64,000 nt of DNA from Bacteroidota bacterium (GTDB lineage Bacteria; Bacteroidota; Bacteroidia; Bacteroidales; UBA10428): the NCBI GenBank assembly GCA_023442525.1, contig JAEZZA010000031.1, positions 310,001-374,000 of the forward strand, written 5' to 3'. The number at the start of each line of letters is the position of its first letter. Position 1 is the stretch's first letter. A model generated the notes under the pieces. That model worked only from the letters and a program-made list of their open reading frames with translations. It did not search any database and was not told where the DNA came from. Shown here in pieces: positions 1 through 8,350 of this stretch. Made by a program: the position numbers and the translations under genes.

Positions 1-579
1 GGTTATTACACTACAAGCCGACGGTACGTACCCGGAAAACTTAATCTTTTTGTCAACCTGCGTCCTTCAATTGGCTTCCAGCACGAGATGTTTTCAAAGG
101 AAGACCGTGGAAGCATTGCCATAAAATATTATTACAGCGGGGGACCGAGCCTGGGAATTACCAAGCCTATATATTACACCTATCTGATTGGCGACAATAG
201 AAACGGTTGGTACTCTATTGATGCAAAATACGGCTATACACAACATCCCACTCTTTATGGAATTGCCGGAAGAGCTTCATTCTGGAAAGGATTCGATGAG
301 CTCGCCATTTACCCGGGATTGCATGCAACCGGCGGATTCAGCTTTGAGTACAGTCCCCAGAACCGCATATTAAATGCTATTGATGTGAGTGCTACGTTTG
401 ATGCTTTTCTCAAAGAAATACCCATCATGCTCACCGAATATAACAGCCGTTTCTTCTTCACCCTCTCTATCTCCTACCGTTTCGGATGGGTTGTAGAGCC
501 TAAGTTTAAGGCGCCAAAGATTACGAAAGAAGGAGGAAGAAGCAGCAGGGAGAAGGGAGCAAAGAGTAAGGAGAATTAG
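1..579 (+). CDS. Outer-membrane beta-barrel protein, C-terminal part (partial)
   Basis: The reading frame is open from the first base of the window, so the gene begins upstream and only about the last 192 residues are seen. The visible part has alternating aromatic and polar strands typical of a Bacteroidota outer-membrane barrel, and the penultimate segment (FFFTLSISYRFGW) reads like a closing beta-strand. It is followed by a Lys/Arg/Ser-rich tail of about 25 residues that is unlikely to be membrane-embedded. I do not recognise a named family and assign no substrate. The next gene is gapA after 255 bases of repeats, so no operon is implied. Confidence 0.6.
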   Translation, partial: GYYTTSRRYVPGKLNLFVNLRPSIGFQHEMFSKEDRGSIAIKYYYSGGPSLGITKPIYYTYLIGDNRNGWYSIDAKYGYTQHPTLYGIAGRASFWKGFDELAIYPGLHATGGFSFEYSPQNRILNAIDVSATFDAFLKEIPIMLTEYNSRFFFTLSISYRFGWVVEPKFKAPKITKEGGRSSREKGAKSKEN

Positions 580-589
580 CTGCCATATA

Positions 590-636
590 CTGGATACCAG
601 ATTCTGGATACCAGATTCCTGATACCAGATTCTGGA
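590..636. repeat. 14-bp tandem repeat (CTGGATACCAGATT, about 3.3 copies)
   Basis: Two perfect 14-base units (590-603, 604-617) are followed by one with a substitution (618-631) and a partial fourth. The same CTGGATAC/CTGGATGC core returns near 42.8 kb and, as GCATCCAG, near 46.7 kb, so it belongs to a recurring family. No gene lies in the 255-base gap before gapA. Confidence 0.85.
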
Positions 637-657
637 AATTAAGTATAAGTATACACA

Positions 658-690
658 TCAAACCATATCAAACCATATCAAACCATATCA
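658..690. repeat. 10-bp tandem repeat (AACCATATCA, 3 copies)
   Basis: Three exact consecutive copies of a 10-base unit at 661-690, preceded by a trailing TCA and followed by a diverged fourth unit (AACCCTAATA). It sits 145 bases upstream of gapA. Replication slippage would explain it; no function is visible. Confidence 0.85.
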
Positions 691-834
691 AACCCTAATA
701 ACACATCGAACACTGAATAATGAATATCGAAGAAGTTGATTTAGTGTTATACAAAAAACAAGAAATTTAATAACTTCGCACCCTGGAGATAAATAAAACA
801 TTTTCATTTCATAACCAATTAATTATAGAATAAA

Positions 835-1842
835 ATGGCTAAAATAAAAGTAGGTATTAATGGTTTCGGAAGAATCGGCCGTCTTGCATTCAGGGCAACT
901 TTCCTCCGCGACGATGTTGAAGTTGTTGGCATAAACGACCTGATTGACGTTGAATATATGGCGTACATGCTCAGGTACGACACCATTCACGGTCAGTTTA
1001 AAGGCAGTGTAGCCGTAAAAGATGGCAAACTGGTAGTTAACGGCAATGCAATTCGCGTGACTTCAGAGAAAGATCCGGCCAATCTTAAATGGAATGAAAT
1101 CGGTGCAGAATATGTTATAGAATCGACAGGTTTATTCCTCACCCGCGAAAAAGCAGAAGCCCACCTGAAAGCAGGCGCAAAACGCGTGATCATGTCGGCT
1201 CCTTCAAAGGATGATACACCTATGTTTGTTTTTGGTGTTAACCATAACACCTACAAAAAGGAAATGGACATCATCTCCAATGCATCATGTACAACAAACT
1301 GTCTGGCACCTGTTACCAAGGTACTTCATGATAACTTTGGTATGGCAGAAGGTCTGATGACAACAGTTCACTCCACCACCGCTACCCAAAAAACGGTTGA
1401 CGGACCCTCAGCAAAAGACTGGAGAGGCGGACGTGCTGCATCAGGAAATATCATTCCTTCATCAACCGGTGCTGCTAAGGCTGTTACCAAGGTTATTCCC
1501 GAACTGAAAGGCAAACTTACAGGTATGTCATTTCGCGTTCCCACACTGAACGTTTCAGTAGTCGACCTGACCTGCAAACTCGAAAAAGCCACCGATTATG
1601 AAGCTATCAAGGCAGCTATGAAAAAAGCTTCGGAAAACGAAATGAAAGGCGTTCTAGGTTATACCGAAGATGAAGTAGTTTCAAGCGACTTCATCGGTGA
1701 TTCCCGCACATCTATTTTTGATGCAAAGGCTGGTATCATGCTGAATTCTAATTTCGTGAAAATAGTTGCATGGTATGATAACGAATGGGGTTATTCATGC
1801 AAACTTCTGGATATGATTGCTCATATGAACTCCGTGAAGTAA
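835..1842 (+). CDS. gapA: Type I glyceraldehyde-3-phosphate dehydrogenase
   Basis: The product (335 aa) converts glyceraldehyde 3-phosphate, phosphate and NAD+ to 1,3-bisphosphoglycerate in the cytoplasm, the oxidative step of glycolysis. The N-terminal Rossmann motif (INGFGRIGRLAFR) and the active-site motif SNASCTTNC, with the catalytic Cys at about residue 152, are intact. Length is normal for the family. The ATG follows an A/T-rich leader without a Shine-Dalgarno, as is usual in Bacteroidota. A possible -7 element with one mismatch (TAACTTCG, 771-778) lies upstream, but no good -33 partner is seen. A strong terminator follows directly, so the gene is probably monocistronic. Confidence 0.97.
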   Translation: MAKIKVGINGFGRIGRLAFRATFLRDDVEVVGINDLIDVEYMAYMLRYDTIHGQFKGSVAVKDGKLVVNGNAIRVTSEKDPANLKWNEIGAEYVIESTGLFLTREKAEAHLKAGAKRVIMSAPSKDDTPMFVFGVNHNTYKKEMDIISNASCTTNCLAPVTKVLHDNFGMAEGLMTTVHSTTATQKTVDGPSAKDWRGGRAASGNIIPSSTGAAKAVTKVIPELKGKLTGMSFRVPTLNVSVVDLTCKLEKATDYEAIKAAMKKASENEMKGVLGYTEDEVVSSDFIGDSRTSIFDAKAGIMLNSNFVKIVAWYDNEWGYSCKLLDMIAHMNSVK

Positions 1843-1865
1843 CTATAATTTCATCATTAGATATA

Positions 1866-1896
1866 AAATCCGGCACTTGTTGCCGGATTTTTTTTT
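1866..1896 (+). terminator. Intrinsic terminator of gapA
   Basis: A perfect 10-bp stem (1866-1875 pairing with 1881-1890), a 5-base loop and a run of nine T's beginning inside the 3' arm. It starts 24 bases after the gapA stop codon. Confidence 0.92.
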
Positions 1897-1988
1897 GAAC
1901 AAAAGTCAAGCAACCTTATTATATAATTTGCAGGTATATATATACATATAATTTCTGCGCACAGGCAGAACTCTCAGCAGTGTTACAG

Positions 1989-2054
1989 CGTCATTGTGAG
2001 GCGCAGCGGAGAAGCCCTGCCGGCAGGCAGGCAGGAATCTGCCCGAACAGGCAG
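1989..2054. repeat. Relic of an interspersed intergenic repeat (CGTCATTG...GAATCTG type)
   Basis: The segment starts CGTCATTGTGAGGCGCAG and ends GAATCTG. It resembles the dispersed intergenic element seen in many bacterial genomes that reads roughly CGTCATTGCGAGG...GAAGCAATCT. It is interrupted by a GC-rich block holding a perfect 12-bp palindrome, CCTGCCGGCAGG (2016-2027), and further CAGG units. An open frame passes through it, but that frame is most likely not coding here. Confidence 0.55.
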
Positions 2055-2100
2055 TACTCTCATCGGGTCACTTGAAAATTTTCAGTTAAAACATTTCAAT

Positions 2101-2481
2101 ATGAGGATAGCGGGTGTAATGACATTGATTCTGATGGTGGTTATGTTTCAGCAATGTTATAATGACAGTGAGGACGATCTGATTCCGGATGATGGTATAG
2201 AGTGTGATACAGTTAATGTGACTTATTCCGGATCGGTAAAACCAATTCTCCGGAACAACTGTCTTTTATGTCACGCCAATAACGTGTCTGTCGCCTTGGG
2301 AGGAGGAGTAAGGCTCGAAGATTATGCTGATGTCAAGTTGCGCGCTGACCAGGGTAAACTGGTTGGTGCCATCTCCCATGCACCGGGATTTATCCCTATG
2401 CCCGAGAATTTACCCAAACTTGATGAATGTAGCATAAGTATTGTGAGGAAATGGGTGGAGAATGGAGCGGAAGAGGATTAG
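2101..2481 (+). CDS. Small exported cytochrome c-like protein
   Basis: The product is 126 aa from the ATG at 2101. That start gives a hydrophobic signal segment at once (residues 4-16), ending near Cys-18 (FQQC), which could be a weak lipobox; the longer frame to 1996 runs through a repeat relic and is rejected. A single haem-binding motif, CLLCH, sits near residue 58, followed later by a PMPENLPKL segment. This layout resembles small mono-haem proteins of the planctomycete-type cytochrome C family. It heads a cluster with a DUF5777 barrel, YceI and an OB-fold protein, which suggests an envelope electron-transfer or ligand-handling role. The substrate is unknown. Confidence 0.75.
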   Translation: MRIAGVMTLILMVVMFQQCYNDSEDDLIPDDGIECDTVNVTYSGSVKPILRNNCLLCHANNVSVALGGGVRLEDYADVKLRADQGKLVGAISHAPGFIPMPENLPKLDECSISIVRKWVENGAEED

Positions 2482-2484
2482 AGT

Positions 2485-2550
2485 TTCAGGGGTTCCAGGG
2501 TTCCAGGGTTTCAGAGGTTCAAATAGTCCCATAAGTCCCAAGTGTCCCAG
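2485..2550. repeat. Degenerate tandem repeats (GGTTCCAGG and AGTCCCA units)
   Basis: Two adjacent stutters: GGTTCCAGG-like units (2491-2520), then AGTCCCATAAGTCCCAAGTGTCCC (units about 9 bases). Close relatives recur at 20.0 kb, 41.4 kb, 46.7 kb and 61.1 kb. They fill the 86-base gap between the cytochrome-like gene and the DUF5777 gene. Confidence 0.7.
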
Positions 2551-2567
2551 TAGACTAAATAATAATT

Positions 2568-3464
2568 ATGCCAAAAATTGTAATATTTTATTTCCTAATA
2601 TTTCTTCCGTGGAAAGTTCTTCCACAGGATATTGACAAGCTGTTGGAAGAAGCCGCAGGTGGGAATACTGAATACGCAACAGCTACTTTCAAATCTACGC
2701 GAATTATCAACGGCCATTCCATTCAACGTATGCCTGAAGGACAACTGGACTTCAGAATTTCACATCGTTTCGGTCAACTTAATAGCGGCGCCTATAATCT
2801 CTGGGGGCTCGATCAGGCAAATATTCATTTCAGCCTGGAATATGGAATAACCGACTGGATCATGGCCGGTGTAGGAAGAGGCACTTACGAAAAAACTTAC
2901 GATGGATTTCTGAAACTTTCAATATTGCGCCAGTCAAAAGGCGATCGTATCATGCCCGCTTCGGTATCGTGGTTCAGCAGTATAGCTGTCAATTCATTAA
3001 AATGGACCGGGCAAGGTGATATTGAGTTCTGGCATCGGGCAAGCTATGTTCACCAAATACTAATCGCCCGAAAATTCAGTGAACGCTTTTCCCTGGCTGT
3101 AAACCCGACATATGTTCACCGGAACCTGGTAAAAACCGAGGCAGATCCAAATGATATATGGGCAATCGGAGGTGGTTTTCGTTTTAAGATCACAAAAAGA
3201 TTCTCACTGAATGCAGAATATTACCATGTAATTTCCAAAGTAACCGAATTTCAGGGTCTGCCAACTTTCAACTCTTTATCCGTGGGGTTTGATATTGAAA
3301 CCGGAGGACATGTTTTCAATATAATGCTTACCAATTCGCTGGCCATGATCGAAAAGGGTTTTATTGCCGAAACAACAGGCGATTGGCGCGATGCGGGTAT
3401 CCACCTGGGGTTTAATATTTCAAGAGTATTCAGTTTAAAGAAAATCCGGCAAGGTCCAAACTGA
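2568..3464 (+). CDS. DUF5777-family outer-membrane beta-barrel protein
   Basis: The product (298 aa) has a signal peptide (residues 1-19) and then a series of beta-strands typical of a small outer-membrane barrel. The pattern of a MPEGQLDFRISHRFG segment, a GLDQANIHFSLEYGITDW segment and repeated aromatic strand ends is what I recognise as DUF5777. These proteins are commonly found beside YceI-like and small cytochrome genes in Bacteroidota, as here. No catalytic motif is visible and the role is unknown; transport or assembly in the outer membrane is only inferred. The next gene starts 35 bases on, consistent with one transcript. Confidence 0.75.
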   Translation: MPKIVIFYFLIFLPWKVLPQDIDKLLEEAAGGNTEYATATFKSTRIINGHSIQRMPEGQLDFRISHRFGQLNSGAYNLWGLDQANIHFSLEYGITDWIMAGVGRGTYEKTYDGFLKLSILRQSKGDRIMPASVSWFSSIAVNSLKWTGQGDIEFWHRASYVHQILIARKFSERFSLAVNPTYVHRNLVKTEADPNDIWAIGGGFRFKITKRFSLNAEYYHVISKVTEFQGLPTFNSLSVGFDIETGGHVFNIMLTNSLAMIEKGFIAETTGDWRDAGIHLGFNISRVFSLKKIRQGPN

Positions 3465-3499
3465 AATAAGGTTACGATTTGAAAATTAATTCATTTATT

Positions 3500-4048
3500 A
3501 TGAGAACTGTTATTTTAATAATATTCTCCTTTGTTCTTCTCCAAGAACTGGGAGCGCAAAAGCTGGTTTCACGGAATACCTATATATGGTTCAATGCCAC
3601 CACACCTCTTGAGGATATTGTGGCACATAACCGGCAAGCCGTAAGTATTCTGGATCCGCAGGCCGGAACCATTGCCTTTAACCTGTTGATTAAGTCGTTC
3701 GAATTTAAGGTTAAATTAATGCAGGAGCATTTCAATGAAAATTACCTTGAATCCGATAAGTACCCGAAATCGAACTTTAATGGGACGATTACGAATAATT
3801 CCGAAGTTGACTATAAAAAAGACGGGATATATAATGTAAAGGTTTCCGGCGATCTCACCATTCATAACGTTACTCACCAGGTTACGGCGCCGGGTACCAT
3901 TGAAGTGAAAAACGGAAAAGTTAAAGCTGTTTCAAAGTTTATTGTGAAACCGGCCGATTATAATATTACCATACCGTCGGTGGTTGAAAATAAAATTGCA
4001 AAAGAAGTTGAGGTGAATGTCGAAGCTGCTTATGAAGAAAACAAATAG
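3500..4048 (+). CDS. YceI-family periplasmic lipocalin-like protein
   Basis: The product is 182 aa from the ATG at 3500; a TTG 21 bases earlier would only add residues ahead of the signal peptide. Residues 1-19 form the signal peptide ending in GAQ. The mature part has the YceI pattern: a FNLLIKSFEF strand, the E-Sx-KYPKSNFNG motif, and the GDLTIHNVTHQVT motif. YceI proteins are periplasmic eight-stranded barrels that bind isoprenoid-like or amphipathic ligands. It lies between the DUF5777 barrel and the OB-fold protein, in the same orientation and 2 bases from the latter, so the three are probably co-expressed. Confidence 0.88.
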   Translation: MRTVILIIFSFVLLQELGAQKLVSRNTYIWFNATTPLEDIVAHNRQAVSILDPQAGTIAFNLLIKSFEFKVKLMQEHFNENYLESDKYPKSNFNGTITNNSEVDYKKDGIYNVKVSGDLTIHNVTHQVTAPGTIEVKNGKVKAVSKFIVKPADYNITIPSVVENKIAKEVEVNVEAAYEENK

Positions 4049-4050
4049 AG

Positions 4051-4470
4051 ATGAAACCAATCTACCGGAATCTGCTCATAGTGGTAATAATGGGGATAGT
4101 TCTCGGCATTGCCGCTCTAATGTATACCTTCAAAAAATCTGCAGTATCGGTTAAATCCAAGAAACCCGATGTTGTTCTTCATGCCGGTGACCTTCTTAAC
4201 GCCTTTGAAACAGATGAACCAAAAGCAAACGGATTGTACCTTGGTAAAATAGTCAGTGTGACCGGAAGAGTTCAATCTGTATCTGAGGATAGTGTTGGTA
4301 TATCGGTTTACCTGAAAGAGGAAGATGATCTTGCCGGAATATTATGCAGTTTTGATAAATCGGCTGATGTTTCTTCGATTGTAAAGGGCAAGGAGGTTGA
4401 AATCAAGGGAATATGTACCGGATACCTGATGGATGTGGTGTTAAACAGGTGTGCGATTGCTTCCGACTAA
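4051..4470 (+). CDS. Membrane-anchored OB-fold (tRNA_anti-like) protein
   Basis: The product (139 aa) has one N-terminal transmembrane helix (residues about 7-27) and a soluble domain. The segment YLGKIVSVTGRVQSV...ICSF...KGKEVEIKGICTGYL fits the OB-fold 'tRNA_anti-like' family found in Bacteroidota. Despite that name there is no evidence of tRNA binding; the domain probably faces the periplasm. It ends the cytochrome/DUF5777/YceI cluster, starting 2 bases after the YceI stop. The 3' end faces the convergent SiaC gene 11 bases away. Confidence 0.7.
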   Translation: MKPIYRNLLIVVIMGIVLGIAALMYTFKKSAVSVKSKKPDVVLHAGDLLNAFETDEPKANGLYLGKIVSVTGRVQSVSEDSVGISVYLKEEDDLAGILCSFDKSADVSSIVKGKEVEIKGICTGYLMDVVLNRCAIASD

Positions 4471-4481
4471 CCGGATGAATT

Positions 4482-4859
4482 TCAGATGTATTCGATAAGT
4501 TTGAACGGAACCTTAACGGTATTGCGATAGTGCTCTCCCAGGCTAAAAATGGCCTCATCGTCCTCTTCGTAATACCAGTTAATATTGACAAATTTTCCAT
4601 CATCGTGCTTTTTCTTCAAAATCCTGAAAATTCCAAGAAGGTATTTTGAGGATCCGCTGTTGACGTATTCCAGGCTCATTTCAAAATTGGTAGTTTCAAC
4701 AGGATTATTAAAATATTCCTCAAGCCATCCGATGAGGGGGTCGTAAAAATCTCCCGGATTTTCCGGTATGGAACGGCCTTCGAGTTTCATTACCCCGGTG
4801 GCGGGATTAAAATTCACACCGGGGGTATTGGGCGTTTTCTTAATGATCAGTTCTTTCAT
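4482..4859 (-). CDS. SiaC-family regulatory phosphoprotein (DUF1987)
   Basis: The product is 125 aa from the ATG at 4859; an upstream in-frame ATG at 4898 would overlap the permease gene and is less likely. The family pattern is clear: NFNPATGVMKLEGRSIPENP, then YDPLIGWLEEYF, then WYYEEDDEAIFSLGEHY. In Pseudomonas, SiaC is phosphorylated on Thr-68 by the kinase SiaB and dephosphorylated by the SpoIIE-type phosphatase SiaA. Here the aligned position carries Ser-68 (VNSGSSK), still phosphorylatable. A second copy lies at the right end of the window and has Thr at the same position. No kinase or cyclase partner is adjacent. The next gene to the right is a permease on the same strand, 16 bases away. 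Confidence 0.88.
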   Translation of the reverse strand: MKELIIKKTPNTPGVNFNPATGVMKLEGRSIPENPGDFYDPLIGWLEEYFNNPVETTNFEMSLEYVNSGSSKYLLGIFRILKKKHDDGKFVNINWYYEEDDEAIFSLGEHYRNTVKVPFKLIEYI

Positions 4860-4875
4860 ATATTGGTGTAAAATT

Positions 4876-6117
4876 TTATTCGTAACGCAACGCAACAATA
4901 GGATCGAGCCTCGAGGCTTTCATAGCCGGATAATATCCTGAAATCAGACCCACCAGGAAACACAGAACAATACCTGCTATTATCCATAACCAGGGAATCA
5001 GAAAATCGGATTTCATGACTAAAGATACAATATTTCCGATTAGAATTCCCAGAATGACACCTAAAATACCTCCAATTTGACAGATAAGGATCGCTTCGAA
5101 AAGGAATTGCTGTTTGATAACCCCCGATCTGGCCCCGATAGCTTTCCGGATACCTATTTCGGTTGTCCGTTCAGTTACCGAAACCAGCATAATATTCATC
5201 AATCCAATGGCTGCACCGGCGAGGGTTACAATCCCGATTATAGTTGCCGCAATTAGTACAATGCTGATAAGATCTTTAAAAATATTCGACAGGAAGTCGC
5301 TTTTGATAATATTAAAGTCCGTTTCATCCCTGACTCCAAGTCGCCTTACCGACCTGAATAATGCTTCGCTGTATCCTTCCGCGGCATCAGCAAGAATTTC
5401 ATTTTCGGGAGAGACGTTTATGGAATAATCCCTACGCTCAGCAGGAAAAGTCTGCCTTACGTTCGAAACCGGAAGTATGCAGATATTATCGCTGCTGTTC
5501 ATAGCAGAGCCCTTTTTCTTCAGCACCCCGATAACCTGAAATTTTCCGCTACCAATCGAAATTTTCTTATTGAGCGGTTCGGTACCGTCCTTAAATAATT
5601 TTCTGGCAATATCATCTCCAATCAACGCCACGTTTCGGTTCATCTGAACATCCTGGTATGATAGATTCCTCCCTGTGCTGAGTTCAAACCCGGCCGTTGA
5701 CAAATAATCTTCGTCCGAGCCGATTACGGTAACGTTTGGATGCGTTTTTTGCGACTTGTATTTCACGGTCGACATGAACGAGGCATTGGTATAAACCGAA
5801 ACCCGGGCCGGAAAACTGAAGCGTCGTTTAAATTCACGGGCCTGCCGGTATGTGATAAAAGGATGATTTTTTTTCCGGTACCTGTTCTTTCCAATCTGAA
5901 CGGTAAGACCCCGGCTTTCGATTGAAAAGGTGTTTGCACCCATAGTGGCAAACTGTTTGGTGATTGTATTCTTAATGGAATCAATAGAGGTTAGAATACC
6001 CACCAGTGCCATGATACCGAATGCAATTATAAGTGCGGTAAGAATGGAACGGAGAAGATTAGTCCTTACAGATACAACTGATACCTTCAGATTCTCTATA
6101 AAAGAAGTCTTTATCAT
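4876..6117 (-). CDS. MacB-like ABC transporter permease
   Basis: The product (413 aa) has one N-terminal transmembrane helix (about 20-45), a large extracytoplasmic MacB periplasmic core domain (about 50-270), and three C-terminal helices (about 285-310, 335-365, 375-400) that form the FtsX-like domain. The motif TERTTEIGIRKAIGA before the second helix and the ending PAMKASRLDPIVALRYE are family signatures. Such permeases move lipoproteins, peptides or other amphiphiles by mechanotransmission and need a separate ATPase, which is not encoded next to it in this window. It precedes the SiaC gene on the same strand. Confidence 0.9.
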   Translation of the reverse strand: MIKTSFIENLKVSVVSVRTNLLRSILTALIIAFGIMALVGILTSIDSIKNTITKQFATMGANTFSIESRGLTVQIGKNRYRKKNHPFITYRQAREFKRRFSFPARVSVYTNASFMSTVKYKSQKTHPNVTVIGSDEDYLSTAGFELSTGRNLSYQDVQMNRNVALIGDDIARKLFKDGTEPLNKKISIGSGKFQVIGVLKKKGSAMNSSDNICILPVSNVRQTFPAERRDYSINVSPENEILADAAEGYSEALFRSVRRLGVRDETDFNIIKSDFLSNIFKDLISIVLIAATIIGIVTLAGAAIGLMNIMLVSVTERTTEIGIRKAIGARSGVIKQQFLFEAILICQIGGILGVILGILIGNIVSLVMKSDFLIPWLWIIAGIVLCFLVGLISGYYPAMKASRLDPIVALRYE

Positions 6118-6188
6118 TCCATGATTTTATTCCGGATAACTGCAAAGTAAATACAGCCATAATTAAGTTGTGTAAAACAGGGCAATTA

Positions 6189-6941
6189 TTATTCTTCATT
6201 ATTCATAAAACCCTGATTTTTCAAAACTTCCAGATACTTTTTTGAGAAAACTATATTATCTTTTTTCGAATATCTTTTCTGTGCAAATATCTGTGCAAGG
6301 GTTTTCAGACCGTTTTCTTCAAGAAGCCGGGCAGTAAGCGGCAGATTTTCTTTTTCGGCATACAAACGGTCAATGGATTCCCTGTCGAATTCATGATACT
6401 GTTCCTCATGAACAATTGCCCCGAGCGGCAACCTGTCGGTTAATTCCGGCATTTCGGAGGGATAACCGGCTACTATGGTTGTAACAGGTACCACAGATTC
6501 AGGAAGGTGAAGTATGTCAATTATTTTATCGGCGTTGTATGTTGTTGTTCCCAGGTAGCATATGCCTAATCCGAAAGATTCTGCCGCAACTGCAAAATTC
6601 TGTGCCGCAAGCAGGGTGTCGATGGCTGCGGTAAAGAAGGATAAAAAGTTATCATAACCGGGGACAGCTTCGCGGTATTCGCACCATTTGTTGAAACGGT
6701 TGAAATCGGCACAGAATGTCAGAACAACAGGTGCCTGCTTTACCATATTCTGTTTAAAGTGGGCTTCCCACAATTTTTCCTTCAACAGCGGATCGCGGGT
6801 AACAACAATGCTGTATACCTGCATATTCCCGGTGGTTGAAGCGCGCGATGCGGCTTCAAGCGATTTATTAAGAATTTCCTGTGGTATTTCCCTGTCGGAA
6901 TAATTGCGTATGCTCCGGTGTTGAAAAAGTGTATTTATCAT
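6189..6941 (-). CDS. NfsA-type FMN-dependent nitroreductase family protein
   Basis: The product (250 aa) has the NfsA/Frp layout: HRSIRNYSDREIP at the N-terminus (phosphate and FMN contacts), the RASTTGNMQ segment, a conserved hydrophobic middle (AAESFGLGICYLG), and the DRLPLGAIVHEEQY segment that closes the flavin site. Members reduce nitro compounds, quinones or flavins with NAD(P)H in the cytoplasm. The physiological substrate cannot be read from sequence. It is probably transcribed alone; a block of tandem repeats lies upstream. Confidence 0.9.
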   Translation of the reverse strand: MINTLFQHRSIRNYSDREIPQEILNKSLEAASRASTTGNMQVYSIVVTRDPLLKEKLWEAHFKQNMVKQAPVVLTFCADFNRFNKWCEYREAVPGYDNFLSFFTAAIDTLLAAQNFAVAAESFGLGICYLGTTTYNADKIIDILHLPESVVPVTTIVAGYPSEMPELTDRLPLGAIVHEEQYHEFDRESIDRLYAEKENLPLTARLLEENGLKTLAQIFAQKRYSKKDNIVFSKKYLEVLKNQGFMNNEE

Positions 6942-6979
6942 AATATCATTGAAAAATATCGTGCTTTAGTATACGATCA

Positions 6980-7116
6980 AACTCTGACAGGTTCTGCGAA
7001 CTCTGTCAGGTTTGAACTATGACAAGGTTCTCAGACTCTGACAGGTTCTGCGAACTATTATGTCAGGTTCTCAAACTCTGACAGGTTCTGCGAACTCTGT
7101 CAGGTTTCCGCGAACT
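6980..7116. repeat. Degenerate tandem repeat (ACTCTGACAGGTTCTGCGAA units)
   Basis: Seven related units of about 16-20 bases. Three share an identical 22-base block starting at 6981, 7035 and 7075, interleaved with variants reading CTCTGTCAGGTTT or CTATGACAAGGTTCTC. The array ends one base before the stop codon of the Ldh-family gene. Variant units read GACAGG or GTCAGG, so spacing is only roughly regular; it is not a CRISPR array because no unique spacers separate fixed repeats. Confidence 0.85.
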
Positions 7117-7117
7117 G

Positions 7118-8194
7118 CTACATAATTTCAAAAGGAATTCCCAGGTCAATAGCAATTTCTTTCATTTCGCATGCGATGGCATTGAGTACCGGAATTCCTT
7201 CAGCTCTTATTCTTATCTCCTTTTCTCTTTCCGGGTCACCCGGAATAATTACCTTTTCCTTTCCTTTCGCAGGTTTCGCATTTCGGAAAGTCAGTATCCA
7301 CTCATCCATTTTATTTTTGAAATCCTCGGCTTTCTGGAAAGCGTCGATTCTCATGGCGCCGAAAAAGTGTCCTGTTCCCTCTCCCACTTTCTTTTCAAGC
7401 ACCGGCAGATATGCCACCGACGGTGGCACGAAGGGTCCGAAATTGGCACCGGAAAATACAGCTGAAAATATATCTACAATTGAACTCAGGCAGAATCCTT
7501 TATGGCTGCCATGAACATAATCGCCTCCCAGGGTAAGCATCGAACCACCCGATTTAAGGATGGCAGGATCGTCTGACGGTGTTCCTTCGTTATCCTGCAC
7601 GAAACCAAGCGGCACCTTTTCGCCTTTTTTCTCGGCAACAGCCAGCTTTCCCCTTGCTATGGGCGTTGTGGCAAAATCGGCAACAAACGGAGGTTGATTG
7701 GCCGCAGGTATTGCAACAGCAATGGGGTTGGTTCCAAGCATGGGACTGACCGAAAAAGTGGGGGCCACCAGCGGATTCGCATTTGTCATTGAGATTCCAA
7801 TCATATCATGCTTAAGGGCCATTATGGCATAGAATCCGGCGATACCGAAATGATTGGAATTATTGGTTGAAACCCAGCCTGTACCTGCTTTTGAAGCCTT
7901 TTCGATAGCAATTTCCATAGAGCGGGTTGCAGCTACCATACCCACAGCCCTGTCGCCATCTATAACCGCAGTCGACGGAGATTCATGCACTACCCTTACA
8001 TCGGGTTTCACATTTATCCTGTTGGCCTTCCATAGCTGGTAATAATCCTTTATGCGGATCATGCCATGCGAAGGAAGTCCCCTCAGTTCCGCGGCTATAA
8101 ATACATCGGCAATGCAGTTGGCATCCTGTTCGGGGCAGCCCATCTTCATGAAAACCGACTTTGTAAAGTCATACAAATACGAAACGCTATACAT
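7118..8194 (-). CDS. Ldh-family (malate/L-lactate type) NAD(P)-dependent dehydrogenase
   Basis: The product (358 aa) belongs to the malate/ureidoglycolate/sulfolactate dehydrogenase fold, which differs from classical Rossmann LDH. Signatures are AAELRGLPSHGMIRI near the N-terminus (catalytic His), STNNSNHFGIAGFYA, MTNANPLVAP, LGTNPIAVAIP and DFATTPIARGK. Members reduce 2-oxo acids such as pyruvate, oxaloacetate or sulfopyruvate; which one is not decidable here. Length matches the family. The start at 8194 is followed by a normal N-terminus. It diverges from the PorT-like gene across 156 bases with no obvious promoter. Confidence 0.9.
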   Translation of the reverse strand: MYSVSYLYDFTKSVFMKMGCPEQDANCIADVFIAAELRGLPSHGMIRIKDYYQLWKANRINVKPDVRVVHESPSTAVIDGDRAVGMVAATRSMEIAIEKASKAGTGWVSTNNSNHFGIAGFYAIMALKHDMIGISMTNANPLVAPTFSVSPMLGTNPIAVAIPAANQPPFVADFATTPIARGKLAVAEKKGEKVPLGFVQDNEGTPSDDPAILKSGGSMLTLGGDYVHGSHKGFCLSSIVDIFSAVFSGANFGPFVPPSVAYLPVLEKKVGEGTGHFFGAMRIDAFQKAEDFKNKMDEWILTFRNAKPAKGKEKVIIPGDPEREKEIRIRAEGIPVLNAIACEMKEIAIDLGIPFEIM

Positions 8195-8350
8195 ATTTGA
8201 GTTTTTGGGATGCTAAAATAGTAAAACTAAATATTGTACATACTATCCCTGTTCATGCAATTATCTGTATAGTTACCAAGCGGCCTGGTGTTTTTTTTAA
8301 ACTTTGTACTATTTTTAACACTTTATCGTTAATTCCTTAAACTTTTTTTT

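Noticed and set aside
1996..2100. Longer N-terminus for the cytochrome-like protein
   Set aside because: It runs through a repeat relic and would bury the signal peptide inside the protein; the ATG at 2101 fits better.
6980..7116. Possible CRISPR array
   Set aside because: Units are degenerate and contiguous, there are no unique spacers, and no cas genes are near.
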